Positions 45,285 through 55,394 of a stretch of 64,000 nucleotides of DNA are shown in pieces. The notes under the pieces were generated by a model. The model was not told the origin of the DNA. It ran no database searches and saw nothing but the letters and a program-made list of their open reading frames with translations. The stretch's first letter is position 1. Each line of letters opens with the position of its first letter. The DNA is from Bin87 sp965220505 (GTDB lineage Bacteria > Chloroflexota > Dehalococcoidia > Lucifugimonadales > UBA3495): positions 1,550,001 to 1,614,000 of the forward strand of contig CBDCQE010000001.1 of NCBI GenBank assembly GCA_965220505.1, in the 5' to 3' direction. A program made the position numbers and the translations under genes.

Positions 45285-47228
45285 ATGCCCGTTGTCTCTG
45301 TTGACATCAAGACCCGCCAGCCGTACGCAGATGGCGCCCCGTTCGGCGCAACCGGCGATTACGAGCGTATCGACGGCGCGCTAGGGTTTACGGTGGACCC
45401 TGGCAACCCGGCCAACTCGGCCATCGTCGACCTGGGATACGCCCCGGTGGACGGCGACGGATGCGTCCGGTTCGAGTCTGACTTCACTCTAGTAGCGCCG
45501 CGGGACCCATCAAAGGGCAACGGTCGCGTGATCGTCGAAGTTGTCAATCGGGGCCGCCGCCGCACCATCGCGTTTTTCAATCGGGGGCCGACGCCGCCCA
45601 TCGACTCTGATGCCATTCCCGAAGGCGATGGGTTCCTCCTCCGCCACGGGTACTCCGTATTGTCCATCGGTTGGCAGTGGGACGTATACCGCAGCAATGC
45701 TCTGCTTGGCTTGGACGCTCCGGGGATCAGCATCGATGGCCAACCCGTAACCGGGCAGGCGTGCGTTGAGATGCGGCCCAACCTCAAGGAGCGAACTCGC
45801 TTGCTGGCCAACCGGGAGCATCAGCCCTACCCGGTGGCCGATACGAATGACCCCGACGCCATGCTGCTCGTGCGGGATTGGGAGGATGGCCCAGACACCG
45901 TGATCCCCCGGTCCCAATGGCATTTCCCGGACGGCGAGCACGTCACCCTGGAGCCAGGGTTTGAGCCGGGCAGGATCTACTACGTCATCTACACCGCGGC
46001 GAACCCCGTGGTGGTCGGCTGTGGCATGTTGGCCATCCGCGAGGTCGCCACCTGGTTGCGCGTTTCCTCCGAGGACAACGGGGTGCACAACGGGTACGAG
46101 CGCGTTTACGGACACGGCGTTTCGCAATGCGGACGGCTGCTCCGCCACATGCTTTACCTGGGCCTGAACCTGGACCAAGAGGGGCGACCGGTGTTTGACG
46201 GCTTGCTGCCGCACGTGGCCGGCGGGCGGATGGGCGAGTTCAACCACCGTTTCGCTCAACCTTCGTGCCAATCCAACCCGGGTTTCGGGCACCAGTTCCC
46301 GTTCGCGGACGACACGCTTGCGGATCCGCTCACGGAACAATCCGACGGTCTGCTCCGGCGACTGCGCGAGCTCGACGCTGTGCCGAAGATCGTATACACC
46401 GACTCTGCCGCCGAGTACTGGAGGGGAGATGCTGCGCTAACCCACATCGACAGCACCGGCGTCCAGGATCTGGAACCGGCGCCGGAGACGCGGCGGTACC
46501 TGTTCGCTGGCACCCAGCATCTGCCGGGCGATCCCGACCTGATGGTGGGGCAGGGTCCGGACGGTTCCACCGGCATGCATCCCTACAACGCGGTGGACTA
46601 CATCCCGCTGCTCCGGGCCGCCCTGTTCAACCTCGACCGGTGGGTATCCGAGGGGATCGAGCCACCGCCCAGCATGCACCCAAGGTTACACGACGGCACG
46701 GCGACAACCGGGGCAGATTATCTGGCCAATTCGGTGACGGTTCCCGACCGCAGCCTGCCGGATCCCGACCGCCTGTGGCGCATTCGCGAAATCGACGTGG
46801 GGCCTTACGCCAAGCGCGGCATCGCCTCCTACCCGGTGCGGGAAGGCCGGGAGTATGCCCACCTGGTTCCAGCCGCGGACGCCGACGGAAACGACGCAGC
46901 CGGGGTTCGGTTGCCGGACCTCACCGTCCCCGTGGGCACTCACACCGGCTGGAACCTGCGGCGCCCGGACACCGGATCTCCAGAGCAGCTGATTTCCATG
47001 CAGGGCTCAACCCATTGGTTCCCGGCCACCGAGGCCCAACGGGGCGCTGATTCCGATCCCCGCCCATCCATCGAATCGCGCTATGCCAGCCGGGACGAGT
47101 ACGCATCCAAGCTCAGGGAGGCTGCAACCAATCTGGCCGACGACAGGTATCTCTTGGCCGGAGATATCGACCTCGTGGTCAACTCGTGCTTGCAGCGGTA
47201 TGACTGCGCCGTAGGCCAAACTGGCTAG
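45285..47228 (+). CDS. Large alpha/beta hydrolase domain-containing protein
   Basis: 647 residues of the Abhydrolase_10 type. The conserved blocks include VIVEVVNRGRRRTIAFFN, a middle nucleophile elbow GHGVSQCGRLLRHML (Ser in GVSQ), YTDSAAEYWRGDAALTHID and QGSTHWFPATEAQR near the end. No signal peptide is present, so it is probably cytosolic. The substrate class (ester, amide or lactone) is unknown. The ATG at 45285 has GGAGG upstream. It precedes dapB by 52 bases but is likely independent of lysine synthesis. Confidence 0.83.
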   Translation: MPVVSVDIKTRQPYADGAPFGATGDYERIDGALGFTVDPGNPANSAIVDLGYAPVDGDGCVRFESDFTLVAPRDPSKGNGRVIVEVVNRGRRRTIAFFNRGPTPPIDSDAIPEGDGFLLRHGYSVLSIGWQWDVYRSNALLGLDAPGISIDGQPVTGQACVEMRPNLKERTRLLANREHQPYPVADTNDPDAMLLVRDWEDGPDTVIPRSQWHFPDGEHVTLEPGFEPGRIYYVIYTAANPVVVGCGMLAIREVATWLRVSSEDNGVHNGYERVYGHGVSQCGRLLRHMLYLGLNLDQEGRPVFDGLLPHVAGGRMGEFNHRFAQPSCQSNPGFGHQFPFADDTLADPLTEQSDGLLRRLRELDAVPKIVYTDSAAEYWRGDAALTHIDSTGVQDLEPAPETRRYLFAGTQHLPGDPDLMVGQGPDGSTGMHPYNAVDYIPLLRAALFNLDRWVSEGIEPPPSMHPRLHDGTATTGADYLANSVTVPDRSLPDPDRLWRIREIDVGPYAKRGIASYPVREGREYAHLVPAADADGNDAAGVRLPDLTVPVGTHTGWNLRRPDTGSPEQLISMQGSTHWFPATEAQRGADSDPRPSIESRYASRDEYASKLREAATNLADDRYLLAGDIDLVVNSCLQRYDCAVGQTG

Positions 47229-47280
47229 CGAACGGCACGATCACTGAAAGACACTCCATAATCGACGGCGAGGTGCAGCT

Positions 47281-48090
47281 ATGACTATCCCAACAAACGA
47301 CGGCGTGATTTCAGTGGTCGTGCACGGCGCGACGGGCAGGATGGGAGCGGAAACCGTACGGGCGGTTTCGGCAGCAGAGGACGTCGCTTTGGTGGGCGCC
47401 ACCTGCCACACTCCGAGAGGCGACGTGCTGCCTACGCCAGCAGGCGAGGTCCCACTGTCAACCGACCTCGCCTCTATTCTGGACGCTACGGAGCCGCAGG
47501 TGATGGTCGAGTTCACCCACGCCGAAGCCTGCATGGAAGCGGCGCCGTTGGCCGCCAGTCGAGGCATCCACATGGTGCTGGGCGCAAGCGGACTCAACGC
47601 CGACCAACTACAGACTTTGGACACGATGAGTCGCGAACACGGCATTGGCGTGATCGTCGCGCCGAACTTCGCCCTGGGCGCGGTGGTACTCAAGAAGCTT
47701 GCGGAGCAGGCAGCCGAATTCTTCGATTACGTCGACGTGGTCGAAGCCCACCACGAGATGAAGATCGACGCACCTTCCGGATTTTCCCTGGCCATCGCTC
47801 GCGGCGTCCGGGACTCTCGTGGCAGTGACTTCCAGCGCAATGAGACCACCGTGCATCACTTGCCGGAAACTCGCGGCGGCGATGTGGGCGGCGTCGGGAT
47901 CCACAGCCTGAGGCTGCCGGGTCGCAGCGCGCATCACGAGGTGATTTTCGGCGCGGCCGGACAGACCCTGAGCATCCGACACGACACGTTGGGCAGAGAC
48001 TGCTACATGCCTGGCGTGCTCCGCTGTGTCCGCGAGGTCGTGCGCCGGCCCGGTTTGACCGTGGGACTGGAAGCGGTGCTGGGACTCTAG
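47281..48090 (+). CDS. dapB: 4-hydroxy-tetrahydrodipicolinate reductase
   Basis: 269 residues. The N-terminal NAD(P) motif is VHGATGRMG, the substrate-binding block is VVEAHHEMKIDAPSG, and FGAAGQTLSIRHD lies near the end. It reduces hydroxy-tetrahydrodipicolinate to tetrahydrodipicolinate in lysine/diaminopimelate synthesis. The length is normal. It is part of a plus-strand group dapB-asd-dapA, with gaps of 133 and 141 bases. Confidence 0.93.
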   Translation: MTIPTNDGVISVVVHGATGRMGAETVRAVSAAEDVALVGATCHTPRGDVLPTPAGEVPLSTDLASILDATEPQVMVEFTHAEACMEAAPLAASRGIHMVLGASGLNADQLQTLDTMSREHGIGVIVAPNFALGAVVLKKLAEQAAEFFDYVDVVEAHHEMKIDAPSGFSLAIARGVRDSRGSDFQRNETTVHHLPETRGGDVGGVGIHSLRLPGRSAHHEVIFGAAGQTLSIRHDTLGRDCYMPGVLRCVREVVRRPGLTVGLEAVLGL

Positions 48091-48223
48091 CTCCGCGCAC
48101 GTCCGCCTATATTTTTATGGACGGAAATTGCGGCTGGTTGTACCCTGAATAAAGGAAACGAATGAGGTTGGCTGCCTGGCCACGCCAATTCGCAATCATT
48201 ACATTCAATAACGGCAGGAAAAC

Positions 48224-49258
48224 ATGGACCTTCAGGGTTTGAAACTCGCGATCGTTGGAGCCACCGGCGCGGTGGGGCAGGAGACCATTCGGCTGATCGA
48301 GGCACGGTATCCGGACCACCACAACCTGAAGCTCCTGGCATCCCAGCGTTCAGCGGGTCGCAAGCTCGAGGTGAACGGCAAAGCGTTTACGGTGGAAGCA
48401 ACCACCGATGACAGTTTCTCTGATGTCGACATCGCTTTCATTTCGGCGCGCACCGAGGACTCGCGCCGTTTCGGACCGGTGGCGGCAAACGCGGGGGCGC
48501 TGGTAATCGACGACTCCAGCGCTTTCCGCATGGACCCGGCGGTGCCCCTGGTGGTTCCGGAAGTTAACGGCGAAGACCTGGACTGGCACGATGGCATCGT
48601 GTCCATCCCCAACTGTTCCACCACCCCGCTGGTTATGGTAGTGCACCCGCTCCGTCAGGCCAGCCCCATACGTCGCATCGTGGCCGACACCTACCAGTCG
48701 GTTTCCGGCGCGGGCGGTGCGGCCATGAACGAGTTGCGCGACCAGACTCGTACCGTCATGCACGGCGGCCCGGCCGAGCCGGATGCGCAGCCCAAGCAGA
48801 TCGCCTTCAACGTTATTCCCCAAATCGACAGCTTCACCGAATCCGGATACACCCGCGAAGAACAGAAGATGATTGACGAGAGCCGCAAGATCCTGCACGC
48901 GCCTGATATAGCGGTTTCAGCAACCTGTGTGCGCGTGCCCGTGTTCGTGTCCCACTGCGTGGCCACACACCTGGAGTTTTACGAACCGGTGTCGCCGGGC
49001 GAGGCGCGGGAGATGCTGAGCGTGATGCCCGGCGTAACGGTGCTCGACGATCCGGCCGCTTCCGTCTATCCCATGCCCATCGACGCCGCTGGATCAGACG
49101 ACGTGTTCGTGGGGCGGATCCGCCAGGATGCCTCTCATCCCAACGGTCTGGCCATGTGGGTGGTCACCGACAACCTGGTCAAGGGAGCGGCCCTCAACGC
49201 CTTGCAGATTGCCGAGGAAGCGGTCGCCCGGGGGGCAGTTCACGGCAAGAAAAACTAA
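48224..49258 (+). CDS. asd: Aspartate-semialdehyde dehydrogenase
   Basis: 344 residues. The NADP motif is IVGATGAVGQETIRLIE, the catalytic cysteine lies in SIPNCSTTPLVM, and the substrate Arg/His region is CVRVPVFVSHCVATHLEF. It makes aspartate semialdehyde, the branch point to lysine, threonine and methionine, from aspartyl phosphate. All active-site blocks are present and the length is normal. It lies between dapB and dapA. Confidence 0.95.
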   Translation: MDLQGLKLAIVGATGAVGQETIRLIEARYPDHHNLKLLASQRSAGRKLEVNGKAFTVEATTDDSFSDVDIAFISARTEDSRRFGPVAANAGALVIDDSSAFRMDPAVPLVVPEVNGEDLDWHDGIVSIPNCSTTPLVMVVHPLRQASPIRRIVADTYQSVSGAGGAAMNELRDQTRTVMHGGPAEPDAQPKQIAFNVIPQIDSFTESGYTREEQKMIDESRKILHAPDIAVSATCVRVPVFVSHCVATHLEFYEPVSPGEAREMLSVMPGVTVLDDPAASVYPMPIDAAGSDDVFVGRIRQDASHPNGLAMWVVTDNLVKGAALNALQIAEEAVARGAVHGKKN

Positions 49259-49284
49259 CGCACATTCAGATGTACAGGAAAGAT

Positions 49285-49312
49285 TTGCCATAGCACACTA
49301 GATGTGTATAAT
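49285..49312 (+). promoter_or_regulatory. Sigma70-type promoter for dapA
   Basis: TTGCCA at 49285-49290, a 16-base spacer, then TATAAT at 49307-49312. It gives a leader of roughly 80 bases before the dapA ATG at 49400, so dapA can be transcribed apart from asd. Confidence 0.65.
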
Positions 49313-49399
49313 GTGCGGAATATCCAAAACGCTTACCATCAAACATGGTGGGCCATGGTGCAAACTGCCTAGCAATATCAACCGAGGAGGTACCAAATT

Positions 49400-50302
49400 A
49401 TGCCGACTGAAATTGGCCGGCTGATTACCGCCATGGTAACGCCGTTTGACGCTGACGGGCAGGTTGACTACGAACAAGCCAGGAGGCTTGCGCTGGCGCT
49501 GCTGGACTCCGGTTCGGACGGACTCGTGATTACGGGCACCACCGGAGAGGGTCCTGCTTTGTCAATGGAAGAAAAGGCTCGCCTCTACGGCGAGGTCAAG
49601 GACGCCATCGGCTCTCGCGGGGCAGTGATCGCCGGTACCAGCGACAACAATACCGCCGCTTCTATCGAACTCAGTCGCGAAGCGGAGCAGGTCGGCGCCG
49701 ATGCTCTCTTGCTGACCGTGCCGGCGTACAACAAGCCACCCCAGGAAGGCCTGTTCCAGCATTTCCGCGTCCTGGCGGAGTGCACGAACCTTCCCGGCAT
49801 GTTGTACAACGTTCCCAGTCGAACCAGTCTGAACATGACCAACGACACCACGGTGCGCCTTTCCCAGATCGAAAACATCATCGGGATCAAGGAAGCCAGC
49901 AGCGACCCGGTTCAGATCGCGAAAGTCATCCGCGACACCCCCGACGACTTCCGTGTATGGTCCGGCAACGACGACGAGACCTTCCCGATCATGTCAATGG
50001 GAGGGTACGGCGTGGTCAGCGTAGCCGCGCACCTGGTAGGCGCCCAAATCAAGCAGATGATGGGGCTGGTCCTGGAAGGCGACGTGGAAGCCGCCGGCGC
50101 CGAGCACCTGCGTCTGCTGGACATGTTCAAAGGACTGTTCATCGTCTCCAACCCGATCCCGGTCAAATACGGATTGAACCGCGTCGGCTTTGACGTTGGT
50201 GACCCCCGTTTGCCACTGGTTCCACCCGACGATCGCACAGCGGAACAACTGGACGAACTGCTGGACCGATACGAGATCGACATTGCTGCGCCGGCCGACT
50301 AA
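49400..50302 (+). CDS. dapA: 4-hydroxy-tetrahydrodipicolinate synthase
   Basis: 300 residues, a TIM barrel of the DapA family. The block ITGTTGEGPALSMEEK, the Tyr in MLYNVPSRT and the Schiff-base lysine in IGIKEASSDP are all present. It condenses pyruvate with aspartate semialdehyde. A GAGGAGG site precedes the ATG. It is last in the dapB-asd-dapA group and has its own promoter. Other DapA-family aldolases share the fold, but the neighbours make DapA the best call. Confidence 0.93.
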   Translation: MPTEIGRLITAMVTPFDADGQVDYEQARRLALALLDSGSDGLVITGTTGEGPALSMEEKARLYGEVKDAIGSRGAVIAGTSDNNTAASIELSREAEQVGADALLLTVPAYNKPPQEGLFQHFRVLAECTNLPGMLYNVPSRTSLNMTNDTTVRLSQIENIIGIKEASSDPVQIAKVIRDTPDDFRVWSGNDDETFPIMSMGGYGVVSVAAHLVGAQIKQMMGLVLEGDVEAAGAEHLRLLDMFKGLFIVSNPIPVKYGLNRVGFDVGDPRLPLVPPDDRTAEQLDELLDRYEIDIAAPAD

Positions 50303-50444
50303 ACAGGCCGGCGCCTTCAGTTAGGGGCTAACGAAGACGTTCCGCACACGGTTCGCTCATCTGCGACCTCGCATATATTTCATTGGCCATAGGCCGTCGT
50401 TTCCCCAGTTTATGTCTAGCCTTGTAATGACAAGGAGTACCGAA

Positions 50445-51356
50445 ATGGCTTTGAAGACAGTTGTTTTTGTGGACGGCCAGAACTTCCGCCACAACCTGAG
50501 GGACTTCCATTTCCGATCTGATCCGCCACATCCGAACAATCCGGAATACCGCCTGGATGAGAAGCATTTCCGGTGGCAGGAGTTTTTCCAGGATGCTTTG
50601 GCGAAGTTCGATTATGTAACCGGGTGGCAGCATCAACTGGCCAGGGTTTACTGGTACTACGCGGAAAACATCACGCCGTGGTCCCCCAACTTGTGGCGTG
50701 CCCAACGCATCGTCGACGACTACGGCATGCGGATACCGGAACTCACCACGGACCTGGTAATACAGAAGGCGCAGGACTGGTACGAGCACGAATTCCGCCG
50801 ATTCCACCAGTTGCGCAAATCGGTGTTCGAAGAAATCCAGCAAAACACCAACTTCCTGGAATTCAGGTACGTTGGGCAATACGTGGTGCAACCGTTCCGG
50901 CCATACCGCCTGGAATACGATTACGACGGAAACATAAACTTCCAGGGCACCCAGGTGGGCGAGAAAGGGGTCGACATCGGCATCGCCGTGGACATGATCT
51001 CCAAGATGGACAGCTTCGACGCGGCGGTCCTGGTTTCCGGCGACAGCGATTTCTTCCCAGTGGTGAAGTTCCTGAAAGACAACCTGAAGTATGTTTATCA
51101 CTTCTCAGTGGGCCGTGGCGTGGGCCACGACACACAATACTTCTCGTCCTCTTTGCGCGGCGTAGTCGACTGTTTCCAGGGGTTCGACGAACTGGAGCTC
51201 TTGACCAATTACGTGAACGAGCATGCCGGTATTCCGCCCGCAATCATGGATACCATCAACATGCGCGCTGCGGAGTTGGAACGCATCCTCGACGAAGAAT
51301 CCATAGACTACGACCATCCGCGTGAGCGAGACGCCGCGGTGGTGCCACGCCGCTAG
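50445..51356 (+). CDS. NYN-domain (LabA/DUF88) putative RNase
   Basis: 303 residues from the ATG at 50445 (AAGGAG upstream). The NYN/PIN-like acidic residues are FVDGQNF at the N-terminus, EKGVDIGIAVDM in the middle and LVSGDSDFFPVVK. This catalytic layout is shared with LabA and MARF1-type RNases. An internal insertion (about residues 20-140) carries the aromatic WYYAENITPWSPNLW segment, larger than in minimal NYN proteins. It is predicted to cut or bind RNA; the target is unknown. It is convergent with plsC. Confidence 0.82.
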   Translation: MALKTVVFVDGQNFRHNLRDFHFRSDPPHPNNPEYRLDEKHFRWQEFFQDALAKFDYVTGWQHQLARVYWYYAENITPWSPNLWRAQRIVDDYGMRIPELTTDLVIQKAQDWYEHEFRRFHQLRKSVFEEIQQNTNFLEFRYVGQYVVQPFRPYRLEYDYDGNINFQGTQVGEKGVDIGIAVDMISKMDSFDAAVLVSGDSDFFPVVKFLKDNLKYVYHFSVGRGVGHDTQYFSSSLRGVVDCFQGFDELELLTNYVNEHAGIPPAIMDTINMRAAELERILDEESIDYDHPRERDAAVVPRR

Positions 51357-51377
51357 CGAGACCTGCCAGCCGGTCGC

Positions 51378-52049
51378 TTAGCCGCGCTGCGGGATTTCGA
51401 CCGCGCGAGGTTGGAGGTTCTCGGCGTATACGCCACGATACGATTCCGGTAGCAGCACGGCGATCCGCTCCATCACCATATCCGTTACCGAGCGTAGTAG
51501 CGCGTCGGTGATCGGGCCTTCCACCTGCGGTGGCGTGAACGGGGTCCCGATGTTCACCTGCCAGCTCGCCAGCGGCACTGGCATGTGCCAGGATGCAAAC
51601 TTTTCGGAGCCGGCGATCCCCACCGGCAAGATCGGAGCTTGGGTCTTCAGCGCCAGCCACGCCAAGCCCGTCTTGGCCCGTTGCAACTGACCCGTGGGGC
51701 TGATGCTCCCCTCAGGAAACATGAGGATGGCCTTGTCTTCCTGTAGCGCCCCCAACGCATAGCGCAGGGCGCCACCACCTCCTCGTTGACGGTCTAACGG
51801 CACGGCCCCAACCGCGTCGCAGTAAAACCGTCCGATGGGCTTTTCCCACAGTTCCTTCTTGGCGAGGAAGATAATCTGGCGAGGCAACGCCACAACCAAC
51901 GTTCCCGCATCGTTCAGCGAAAGATGGTTGCTGGCGACCAGCAGCGGGCCGTAGGGAGGCATCGCCTCCTGGCCGGTAATCGTCAACCGGCCGGTGACGC
52001 TCCAGATGATTTGCCCGAAGCGCTTGCTGGGCTGATAAAGCCATGCCAT
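51378..52049 (-). CDS. plsC: 1-acyl-sn-glycerol-3-phosphate acyltransferase
   Basis: 223 residues. The catalytic His-x4-Asp is NHLSLND (His42, Asp47), and the glycerophosphate-binding block is MFPEGSISPTGQL. It acylates lysophosphatidic acid to phosphatidic acid in phospholipid synthesis. It lies five bases after cmk on the same strand, and the cmk-plsC pairing is widespread in bacteria, which strengthens the call. Confidence 0.88.
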   Translation of the reverse strand: MAWLYQPSKRFGQIIWSVTGRLTITGQEAMPPYGPLLVASNHLSLNDAGTLVVALPRQIIFLAKKELWEKPIGRFYCDAVGAVPLDRQRGGGGALRYALGALQEDKAILMFPEGSISPTGQLQRAKTGLAWLALKTQAPILPVGIAGSEKFASWHMPVPLASWQVNIGTPFTPPQVEGPITDALLRSVTDMVMERIAVLLPESYRGVYAENLQPRAVEIPQRG

Positions 52050-52054
52050 GGCGA

Positions 52055-52783
52055 TTACCTGCGCTGTTCCATTGCCCGATCACTGCTCGCGACGGACCGG
52101 ATGGCCTCCACTACGGCGGACACTGTCTGGTCAAAGTCCATGCCATCCGTCCGGATAACTACGGCATCGGCGGCGGCGACCAAAGGGGAGTCGGCGCGCT
52201 CCATATCCATACGGTCCCTGCGCAACGTGTCGGCCAACACCTGCTCGTATGAAGCCTCGGGATCTGCCAGGATGATCTGGGCGTGGCGCCGCCGAGCCCG
52301 TTCCTCCGGCGCAGCATCAATGTAAAGCTTCAGGTCGGCTTCGGGCAACACGACGGACCCGATATCCCTGCCGGCCATAACCATTCCCCCGGACCTGGCG
52401 ATGTCCCTTTGTTGTCTAACCAGTTCGACCCGGACGGCGGGCACTGCTGAAACCGCCGACACGTTGCTGTCCACCGCTGCGGTAACCAGTTCGTCCCCCA
52501 GCGGCTCACCATCAACCAAAATGGATGTACCGATCTCGTCTTCCTGCGGCAATTCTATCCGGCAAAGCGCGGCCAACTCGGCGACCGAGGCGGTATCGGT
52601 GGACGCGATTCCACCCCGAATAGCCAGCCAGGTCACAGCGCGATACATTATGCCCGTGTCCAGGAACCGCAAACCCGCGATCCGCGCTGCGGCTTTCCCC
52701 ACCGAGCTTTTCCCGGACGCCACGGGGCCATCGATAGCTACGACCGGGCCGGTACATGAGGAAGGGACACCCACGGACACCAT
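52055..52783 (-). CDS. cmk: Cytidylate kinase
   Basis: 242 residues from the ATG at 52783. The P-loop is AIDGPVASGKSSVGK, the CMP-binding residues are in FLDTGIMYRAVTW, and MAGRDIGSVVLPEADLK carries the conserved GRDIG. It phosphorylates CMP and dCMP. It is preceded by comEC (56-base gap) and followed by plsC (five-base gap). The length is within the family range. Confidence 0.93.
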   Translation of the reverse strand: MVSVGVPSSCTGPVVAIDGPVASGKSSVGKAAARIAGLRFLDTGIMYRAVTWLAIRGGIASTDTASVAELAALCRIELPQEDEIGTSILVDGEPLGDELVTAAVDSNVSAVSAVPAVRVELVRQQRDIARSGGMVMAGRDIGSVVLPEADLKLYIDAAPEERARRRHAQIILADPEASYEQVLADTLRRDRMDMERADSPLVAAADAVVIRTDGMDFDQTVSAVVEAIRSVASSDRAMEQRR

Positions 52784-52839
52784 GGGCTGATTATAGCATC
52801 GTGCCCGAATCGTATCGCCAGCAACGTGACGGCTGATGA

Positions 52840-55305
52840 TCACGGAGGTGAGGTTGCGTGCGTCCGTACCCACAACGCGGCGCCGTCGGTGACGTACTCT
52901 ACCGTGCCGTCGCGAGCGGTGATGAACACGCTGTGGTCGCCGATCATTGTCCCAAGCCGAGCTATGACGTCCGCATGCGGGTGCCCGTAGCGGTTCTCGC
53001 TTCCTGCTGAAATGACGGCGGATTCAGGGCTGACCGTCCGGAGGAACGAAGCCGACGTCGATGAGCGGCTGCCGTGGTGGGCCACCTTGAGCACGTGAGA
53101 GCGAAGTCCTGCACTCAAGGTGTCAACGAGATATTGCTCCACATCCTGTTCGACGTCCCCGGTCAGCAGAAAAGAAACCTCGCCATAGGTCACGCGGACA
53201 ACGACACTCAGGTTGTTGGCGTTGCGATCGATGCGCGACGGTATCTTTCCCGCCGGTGGATGCAGGACTTCCATCACGACACCCGAATCCAATTGAATGC
53301 GATGCCCGGCCTGTACCTGCACAGCACGGTGTTCACGCTGATCGAGCGCGGATTGCCACTGATGAAACAATGCGGACTCCGATGATATCGGTCCCCGCAT
53401 GACTATGTCGGCGTCGTAGCGGTCGAGAACACCGATCAAGCCGCCGGCGTGGTCGCTGTCCAGATGAGTCGCCACCACCAAGTCCAGGCTCCGGTCGCCC
53501 GGGGGCAAACGCCGGCCCAACTCGACCAACGCGACCCGGGGATCCGGTCCGCCGTCAACCAGCGTTTGCCGACCCTGTGGGGTCACCACCAGGATTGCAT
53601 CACCCTGTCCCACGTCCAGCACGTGAACGTGGAGCATGCCGTCCGCCCGCGTCGCCGACAGTTGACCCAACAGCAGAATGGTACCCAGGACGACAACCGG
53701 CGCTATTCCCACCACGAAACCGACGACTCCGCTGGGGCGCCACCTCGGTCCGCGCCGCCACCCGGAAGCGAGCCGGCGCGCCCGCCGCGACGCCATCAAC
53801 AGCGCCAGGGCGGTCAGGCTCGCGTACCACGCCACAGCGACCGTGGGTGTCACCCAGCCGGCCGGAGCCATCACCGGCGGCATCGACTCCGCCACCTGAA
53901 TGATCCACGCGACCGGCGCCCAGGCCAGCAAGCCCAACGCTTGTGTCAACCATGGCGCCACGACACCGGCCGCGGCTGTCGCAGCGGCGCCCACCAACGC
54001 CATGGGCATGGCCGGCATGGCCAGTATGGTCGCCGGCACGCTCATGACTGGGATCTCTCCGAAATGCATCGCGATCAGCGGAACCGTGGCCAGTGTGGTT
54101 GTAGTGGAAATGACGACAGAGGCGATCAACAATGTCAGGCCGTACTGCAGCCATCGCGAGGCCCAGAAGTTCGAACCGCCTGAAATCGCCGCGACGGCGC
54201 CCGACAAAAGCGTGATCAAAGGCAGACCGACAATCACCCCGGCCATCGCCGTGAAACTGAGTTGAAACGAAAGACTGGTCAGCAGGGCAGGATCGACGCA
54301 TATCATGACCCCGCCCGCGAGGACCAGCGCGGTCAGCCCACGCATCCCGCGACCGGTCAGCCCCTGCGCCAGGGCCAGGCTGCCCATGATCGCCGCCCGC
54401 ACCACCGGTGGATCCAGCCCGGACACGACCGCATAGACCCAAACGGTCAGCATCGCGCCAAATATGACCAGCGGGTTTCCATTACCCAACGTCGCCGAAC
54501 CGATGCCCAACGCCAGCGCCAGCACAATCCCGACGTGCAGCCCCGATATGGCCAGCAGATGGGACATACCGGCGGTGCGAAATGAAACCTTGACCTCCAC
54601 TGGAAGCTCGGTTCGTATGCCAAGGAGCAGGGCCTGCGCTAAACCGGACTCGGGAGCCGGCACGGCTCGCTGCAAGGCTGACGCCAAGCTTGCCCTTAAC
54701 CGGTGCAGCGCAGCCGTCGCCCAATGACCGCCACCCGTGGACACTGTTTCCGCTTCCCACGCCCACAAAACACCCGCAATCCCCTGAGCTGCCAGCCATG
54801 CGGCGTAATCGAAGTCTCCGATGGGCTCGGGCCTTTCCAAGCTGCCGGAAAGACGCAGCGTGTCCCCGTAGCGCAGATGTGGGGGGCTGCGGCGGGCCAC
54901 CAGATCAGGCGGAGGCAGGGCGTACACCAGCAGGCCGGTCCCAACGGGAACGCTGCCAGGTTCTCGCGTCGGATCAGCGACCACCTCTCCGCGGAAGCGA
55001 ACCCGGCTCCCTGACGCAGTTGGCGCGTCAGACACGATTACCGACACCACGGTCGGACCTTCCGGCACCAATGGCGCCGACGTGTCGGCGACCAACTCGC
55101 CGCGCCAGGCTCCCAATATCAAGGCAGCGCCCAAAACCACCGGCGCGGCGGGAAGCCCGGCCACTTTCAGGCCGACGGCCAGCGCAACCGCCGCCAGACC
55201 CAGCATCAGCAGCGGCCATGGCGAGCCCAGGGCAGTATCGAACCAAAGCGTCAGACCAGCGCCGGCGATCACTGCTACGACGGCAAGCTCAGGGAATATC
55301 CGCAT
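52840..55305 (-). CDS. comEC: ComEC/Rec2 DNA-uptake channel
   Basis: 821 residues, full length for the family. The N-terminal helices and DUF4131-like beta domain come first. The Competence membrane domain (about residues 230-500) starts with HLLAISGLHVGIVLALALG. A C-terminal metallo-beta-lactamase-like domain follows, with VHVLDVGQGDAIL, THLDSDHAGG and KVAHHGSRSS. It forms the inner-membrane channel for single-stranded DNA in natural transformation, and the metallo-beta-lactamase part probably degrades the other strand. It follows comEA (89-base gap), so the DNA-uptake core is together. Confidence 0.93.
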   Translation of the reverse strand: MRIFPELAVVAVIAGAGLTLWFDTALGSPWPLLMLGLAAVALAVGLKVAGLPAAPVVLGAALILGAWRGELVADTSAPLVPEGPTVVSVIVSDAPTASGSRVRFRGEVVADPTREPGSVPVGTGLLVYALPPPDLVARRSPPHLRYGDTLRLSGSLERPEPIGDFDYAAWLAAQGIAGVLWAWEAETVSTGGGHWATAALHRLRASLASALQRAVPAPESGLAQALLLGIRTELPVEVKVSFRTAGMSHLLAISGLHVGIVLALALGIGSATLGNGNPLVIFGAMLTVWVYAVVSGLDPPVVRAAIMGSLALAQGLTGRGMRGLTALVLAGGVMICVDPALLTSLSFQLSFTAMAGVIVGLPLITLLSGAVAAISGGSNFWASRWLQYGLTLLIASVVISTTTTLATVPLIAMHFGEIPVMSVPATILAMPAMPMALVGAAATAAAGVVAPWLTQALGLLAWAPVAWIIQVAESMPPVMAPAGWVTPTVAVAWYASLTALALLMASRRARRLASGWRRGPRWRPSGVVGFVVGIAPVVVLGTILLLGQLSATRADGMLHVHVLDVGQGDAILVVTPQGRQTLVDGGPDPRVALVELGRRLPPGDRSLDLVVATHLDSDHAGGLIGVLDRYDADIVMRGPISSESALFHQWQSALDQREHRAVQVQAGHRIQLDSGVVMEVLHPPAGKIPSRIDRNANNLSVVVRVTYGEVSFLLTGDVEQDVEQYLVDTLSAGLRSHVLKVAHHGSRSSTSASFLRTVSPESAVISAGSENRYGHPHADVIARLGTMIGDHSVFITARDGTVEYVTDGAALWVRTHATSPP

Positions 55306-55394
55306 CTCCAGCCGGTATTGTCATTCGCTTGCCGCTTGGTCCAGCTAGCCGGATGGGACCAACGCGCAGCCGCGGCGTCGCCGGGCCAACACGC